A stretch of 64,000 bases of DNA, taken from Gymnothorax reevesii. Taxonomy: Eukaryota; Chordata; Actinopteri; Anguilliformes; Muraenidae. This document shows positions 58,990 through 64,000 of the stretch, in pieces. How positions within the stretch are numbered: the first letter of the stretch is position 1; the number at the start of each line of letters is the position of its first letter. Under the pieces are notes generated by a model. It did not search any database. It saw nothing but the letters and a program-made list of their open reading frames with translations, and was not told the DNA's origin. Where the stretch lies: positions 74,169,876 to 74,233,875 of the forward strand of contig CM056576.1 of the NCBI GenBank assembly GCA_029721435.1, written 5' to 3'. The translations under genes and the position numbers were made by a program.

Positions 58990-60350
58990 CGCAATTAATG
59001 TCAGCCTTCAAGATTATTGTAAATAACATCGAACAAAATTCAACAAGGTTCCACTATTTAAGTTATATCTTAGTGTTAAGGAACTATATTGAGCCATTAC
59101 ATCACTTCCTGTTTGACAAAGGAATAAAAATGAGGAAACACGAATGTAATATACCTTTGTCATCCAGCATCATGAAGAAAATAAAACAACTGTCAGTTCA
59201 AAAGAGTCAGATGGTCACAGACCTTTTTAAAAATGTACTGGCTAAAGGAAGATTCACAAACAATTGAATATGCCACTGAGTGCTGTCAGGGCAATTATTT
59301 GAAAAATTCAAAAGATAGGAAACTGTTGAAAACTGCAAAGGTAGAGGATGCAACTGCATTTTGCCCCCCAGGATACTGAGGGGAATGGTTAGTGAAGCAA
59401 CAAAATCCCCAAGAATCACTGTGAATGAATTGCAGGCTTGGTGGCATCTTAGGGTCGCCAGGCTTCAAAAAGCACCATCAGGCACCAACTCCACAGCCTC
59501 ATGCTTTTTGGAAGGGTTGCCTGAAAAAAGCCTTTTCTGACCGGTTGACACAGATGTAAGCGCTAGGAGTTTGTCGAACATCACTTTAATAATGACTGAA
59601 ACAACATGCTTTGGTCAGATGAGATGAAAATTGCATGTTTCGGTCAGATAAAGCCTTGGCATGTTAGGTGTTGAAGCAGAGAGGCATACAAAAAGAAGAA
59701 CCTCACACCCACGGTGAAATGGTGAAATGGAGGATCAGGGGCACTGGTTAAGATTATTGGCATAATGAATTCCACCAAGTATCAGGATATTTTAGCCATA
59801 ATCTAGTTACCTCGGCCAGAAGGCTGGAACTTGTTCGTAGATGGACTTTCCAACAAGATAATGGCCCAAAGCATAACTCAAGATCCACACAAAAATGGCT
59901 CTGTTACAACAAAATCAACATTCTGCAATGGCCATATCAGTCCACAGACCTCAATCCAATTGAAAACCTGTGGGCTGAGTTGAAGAGTGCAGATGATAAA
60001 TGCAAACCAAAGAATGTGAAGGATCTGGTTAGAGGAATGGTCCAAATTTCCCCCAAATGTGTGACTTCACATTGTCAAAAATAACAGGAAAAGAGTCCAT
60101 GTCATTATCCTTGCCAGAGGTGGTCGCACTGTGTTCTAAATGAAGGGTGCCAATTATAAAGAAACCAAGATTTTGTTGCAATTTACTTTGCATTAAATGA
60201 TTGTATGATTTTGGCTGTTTCCATCGAAACATCAATTTTAAAAAAAGTATTTAACACGTCGGTATATTTCATTTCTCGATAATATTTTTGTTTATATATG
60301 TATATTTTTGGATTGTTTGTGCCAGTCAGGGGTGCCAGTAATTTTGAAAG
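58990..60350 (+). pseudogene. Decayed Tc1 transposon with transposase remnants
   Basis: A leader-like segment (CACTTCCTGTTTGACAAAGG) precedes fragments MLWSDEMKIACFG, VRRWTFQQDNGPKHNSRSTQ and STDLNPIENLWAELKS, so all three DDE acids are still legible, though in a frame cut by stops. The right part ends in GTCAGGGGTGCCAGTAATTT, related to the end of the element at 34301. Confidence 0.75.
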
Positions 60351-60549
60351 TTGTTGATTCTTAGTAGTGTTTCATTTTAACTTTTTAAATGACTTTGTAT
60401 CATTTACTGGTTTTAAGCTATTCAATCTACAATTCAACATCACTATTTCATAAATGTAATTGTTTCCAGTCTTAATAAGTTTTTATATTTTCAATATAAG
60501 ATTTAATTGAAAAATGGAAGCCCAGAAACTTTAGGCTGTACAGGTTATG

Positions 60550-61691
60550 CTAGATTCTGTACCTCAATCTCTCCAAAACATAGTCTAAACCCATTTTCGT
60601 CACTCTGGCAGCCTGCTCTCTCTCTCTCTGTGCCTTCTTCTTCATCGCCTCCCTCTCTTCCCGCTGCCAAGGCTGGATGGGTGTAGACTCTTCCAGAACA
60701 AAGGGGAACTTGTTTTGGGAGCATCCATTCAGGGATGGAGAGGACTGCCAGTGACAGGAACCTTGGTCACTTCTCTCACAAACCTTAGCCTGATAACATG
60801 CTGCGTCCGTACTGACATGGGGTCTCTCTCTGGCCAGCTGTGGAGCAGATCCAGCTGGGGCATCATCAGAACTGCAACCAGGCGCCAAACTTGAGGTGAC
60901 ATCCCAAGGAAAAGCTGTCTTTCCAACGCGGCCCTGGAATCCGAGCTCACAAATCCTCTTCCTTTTCCCACTCTCATGACTCTGTGGCTGGATGATACTG
61001 CAAGACCTTGCCATGGGCTTTCGGATGAAATCAGCTTCATGTTTGTCTTTGGGAGGCTGTGCAGAACCTCTCTCTCTGGTTTTGTCCCCAAGGCAGTGAA
61101 ATACCCTGATGGACTCTGTCATGCGCTCACGCAGCTGGCTCATGGGCATGCCCACTTGAGGCTCGACCCTCACACCATCATCAGCTTCGCCCTTTGTCTT
61201 TCTCTTCTTCCTCATCCCAGGTATTCCTTCCCTTTTCCTCGTTCGGCCTCGTTTTGATGGCTCTGTCTTTTCTATTTCTGCCTTAACCTCCTTTGCAGTC
61301 TCAGTGTTAGGCAGTGTGGAGACATGAGGCTCGCTGATTTGGACCTCAGGATTGCCATGGACCTGGGCCGTTATTTGCTGCCTGGAGGGTCCTCCCTCTG
61401 TGTTTTCCTCCGGCTCAACTCCGTGAAAAGATTTAAAATCCAGGGCCGATCTGTGCCTGAAGAGGCAGGATTCGTCGGCTCTCCATGAGAGTTGGTTGGG
61501 CACCTGCACTGGCTGCAGGATCTGAGGAGCTGCTGTATACATCATCACCCCGGAAGTGACATAAGGGTGGATGGTGTGTGGTATGGCGGGCTGCACCCAG
61601 ACTGGCAGGGACTTCACTGAGTGCTGAAAACCTTGTGACTGCCATGGTGTCCAAGAGTTCAGCATCACAAAATGAGGGGGCCCATAATACC
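60550..61691 (-). CDS. Terminal coding exon of an unidentified nuclear-type protein
   Basis: A pyrimidine-rich acceptor (CTTTTTCTAG) precedes 61691. The frame then reads YYGPPHFVMLNSWTPWQSQG and runs 380 codons to the stop at 60552-60550 without interruption. Middle: basic, probable nuclear-localisation cluster (KRGRTRKREG, MRKKRKTKGE), then a Ser/Gly/Pro-rich segment. C-terminus: charged helix QREEREAMKKKAQREREQAA followed by RVTKMGLDYVLERLRYRI. Its length, lack of stops and more even base composition mark it as a real gene among the repeats. Upstream exons must lie beyond 61691, but none was found before the Tc1-like element at 62341. I do not recognise the family and assign no function. 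Confidence 0.7.
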
Positions 61692-62340
61692 CTAGAAAAA
61701 GAGCAGAGTATTTTCCATTGGTTAAGCTATTGTCTAGCTCAAAAAAAAAAAGAATTCAATGAGGTGATGTTTTTCAAAATTGTCAAACACTCGTCTCTAA
61801 GCATGGCAGCAATGGACCTGAAATCTATGAATATCTATGTTTACAAACAATTTTCTGGGAGATGACTAAACTAATTTATAAAGACGTATTGATCATTTGT
61901 GTTGTCATTTGCTTTCGAAAATAAATTTGACTGTCCTACCAAACTGCTGATCAAGAAAAGTAAACTGAAAGGTTTAAGTCATTAAGCTTTGAAGGGCGAG
62001 GTTTTGGCTTCCCTTTGTTAGGGCCGACGAGCCACCACTGGTAGGAATCAGCATGGCTCAGTGAGTGTCATCATTTGCATTGGCTCAAGAAATTTACTGG
62101 CAATACAGTGAATCGGGAGTAATTTATAATTTTTCATGGTTCGCTCACTTTTTGCTGAATTTAGATTTTATGGTGTTATTCATATGGAAATTATCCATTG
62201 TCAGTCCTGTTTGTCTGACATTCAGCAATATTAATAGAAGTTAATTTTAAAACATTTGGTTTTGAAAATTCCTCACTCTGCTCTGTTGAGTGAGTGCTAT
62301 TCCGTGATGTCACTATGACTAATGTAGTTGTGGGAGGTAC
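61692..62340. other. Probable intron, nothing recognised
   Basis: AT-rich DNA upstream of the terminal exon. A donor for the preceding exon was not seen. Confidence 0.4.
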
Positions 62341-63912
62341 TACCCCAATTCCAAAATAGTTGGGACAAAGTGTAAATTTTGAATAAAATCAAAATGCAAT
62401 GACTTTCAAATCACACCAGCCAGTATTTCATTTACAATAGAACAGAGATAACATAGCAAATGTAGAAACTGAGAAATTCAATTTCATCCACAAAATGATT
62501 TCAAATTTGATGGCTGCAACAGGTCTCAAAAAAGTAGGGACAGGGGCATGTTTATCATGGTGTGCATCCCCTCATCTTTTTAACACAGAGCGGAGATGTC
62601 TGGGCATTGAGGAGACAAGTTTCTTGAGTTTATCCATTAGAATTTGATCCCACTCTTGTTTAATACAGGCCTGCAGCTGCTGGAGAGTTTTGGGTCTCCT
62701 TTGACGGACTTTTCGTTTAATTACGCGCCAAATGTTCTCAATCGGTGAAAGATCAGGACTGCAGGCAGGCCAGATCAGCAGATGGACTCTTCTACTATGA
62801 AGCCATGCTGTTGTAATAACTGCAGTATGTGGCTTTACATTGTCCTGTTGAAATACACAAAGCCTTCCCTAGAATAGATGTCATCTGGAGAGGAGAGTAT
62901 GTTGCTCTAAAACCTTTATATATCTTTCAGCATTCATGGTACTTTTTTAAAACATGCAAGTGTCCCACACCATATACACTAATGCATCCCCATACCATCA
63001 GAGATGCTGGCTTTTGAACAGTACGCTGACAACAAGAGGGGTGGTCTTTCTCCTATTTAGCCCAGGGGACATGACCCTCATGATTTCCAACAAGAATGTC
63101 AAATTTGGACTCTCCTGACCTCTTCCACTTTGTTGCCACCTTGGCCCACAAAGCACAGCGGCGCTTCTGGATCATGCTCAACAATGGCTTCATTTGTGCA
63201 TGATAGAGTTTTAGGTGGCATCTGTGGATGGCACGGCTGACTGTGTTTAGAGACAGTGGTTTCTCGAAGTATTCCTGGACTCATTTAGTAATGTCAATGA
63301 CAGAATCATGCTGGTGAGTGACACGGTGGTGTCTGAGGGCCCGAAGATCACAGGCATCCAGTAAAGGTCTTTGGCCTTGTCCCTTACGCACAGAGATTTT
63401 TCAAGTTTCTCTGAACATTTTGATGATGTTATGCACTGTCGATGATGAGACTTTCAAAGCCTTTGTAATGTGACATTGAAGAACATTTGTTTTAAAAGTA
63501 TTCCACAATTTCTTTTACACAAGCCTTCACAGGATGGAGAGACTCTGGACATCTTCACTTCTGAGAGACTCAGCCTCTCTAAGACATCCCTTTAATGGCC
63601 AATTATGTTACACACTTGATGTCAGTTAACTTAATTACTTGCTAAATGTTCTTTCAGCTGATTCTCTTACATAATAATGGCTTTTTCAGCCCTTTTTTTG
63701 CCTGTGTCCTTTTTGAGACCTGCTGCAACCAGAAAATTTGAAAAAAGCTCATTTTGTGGATAAAAATGTAAAATGTCTCAGTCTCAACATTTTAAATGTT
63801 ATCTGTGTTCTATTGTAAATAACACATTAGCTCATGTGATCTGAACGTCATTACATTTTGATTTTATTCACAATTCACACTTTGGCCCAACTATTTTGGA
63901 ATTGGGGTTGTA
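62341..63912 (-). mobile_element. Tc1/mariner-like transposon, nearly full length
   Basis: Ends are inverted over 50 or more bases: CCCCAATTCCAAAATAGTTG on the left and CAACTATTTTGGAATTGGGG on the right, flanked by TA-containing sequence. The minus strand encodes a transposase in several frames: FQQDNVKPHTAVITTAWL (catalytic Asp kept) and CSPDLSPIENIWRVIKRKVR (last Glu kept). Stops and frame changes elsewhere show it is inactive. It gives the uninterrupted junction CTCAGCCTCTCTAAGAC (63568-63584) that proves the insertion in copy 1. Confidence 0.85.
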
Positions 63913-63981
63913 TTTATTTTTAATTTATTCCTAATTATACAGTTTTCCATATACATGCAAAACATTTAACATGGTATACAT

Positions 63982-64000
63982 CAGGGGTCCTCAATCTTTC
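63982..64000. mobile_element. Start of a second MITE copy, cut by the window end
   Basis: AGGGGTCCTCAATCTTTC is the left terminus of the MITE at 43982-44187. Confidence 0.7.

Noticed and set aside
1..64000. CRISPR arrays, operons, rRNA or tRNA genes
   Set aside because: No regularly spaced short repeats, polycistronic layout, or tRNA/rRNA signatures seen by eye.

Overview
The window looks like vertebrate nuclear DNA, most likely from a ray-finned fish. It is AT-rich, its genes have GT-AG introns, and it is dense with fish-type DNA transposons (Tc1/mariner, hAT, En/Spm-CACTA, TTAA-flanked MITEs, Helentron-like elements) and LINEs. It carries T-cell-receptor-type V segments with recombination signals, which only jawed vertebrates have. 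The species cannot be named from the sequence alone.

Left part (1-18.7 kb): a plus-strand HECT-type E3 ubiquitin ligase gene (312-6150) with an in-frame TGA before its catalytic cysteine. Next is a three-exon minus-strand DDE integrase-like gene (8714-6865), also with one in-frame TGA. A 20-bp minisatellite sits at its 5' side, followed by two Helentron-like repeats and about 5 kb with nothing recognisable. A GC-rich minus-strand candidate first exon (15741-15409), a LINE tail and a THAP-like transposon fragment complete this part.

Centre (18.7-42.2 kb): nearly all mobile DNA. A Tc1-like transposon is split by a 6.3-kb LTR element with no coding capacity. An almost intact eight-exon hAT transposon (26864-32024, gene on the minus strand) abuts a complete Helentron-like element (32071-32898). 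A minus-strand gene of phase-1 mini-exons (39775-34177) is invaded by a Tc1 copy (34301-35929) four bases inside one of its introns. It lies directly downstream of, and in the same orientation as, an En/Spm-type transposase ORF (42215-40137). The two may be the two genes of one transposon.

Right part (42.2-64 kb): two minus-strand TCR alpha/delta-type V segments (43165-43666 and 49403-50045), each with leader, V exon and 23-type recombination signal but with coding lesions. Around them are a nested transposon mosaic (45.57-49.07 kb), two LINE relics (54.48-57.02 kb), three decayed Tc1 relics and one near-complete Tc1-like element at the right end. One apparently ordinary gene end, a large minus-strand terminal exon (61691-60550), is present; I do not recognise its family.

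All splice junctions were found by eye from GT/AG signals and reading-frame continuity. Family assignments come from recognised motifs, not from searches.
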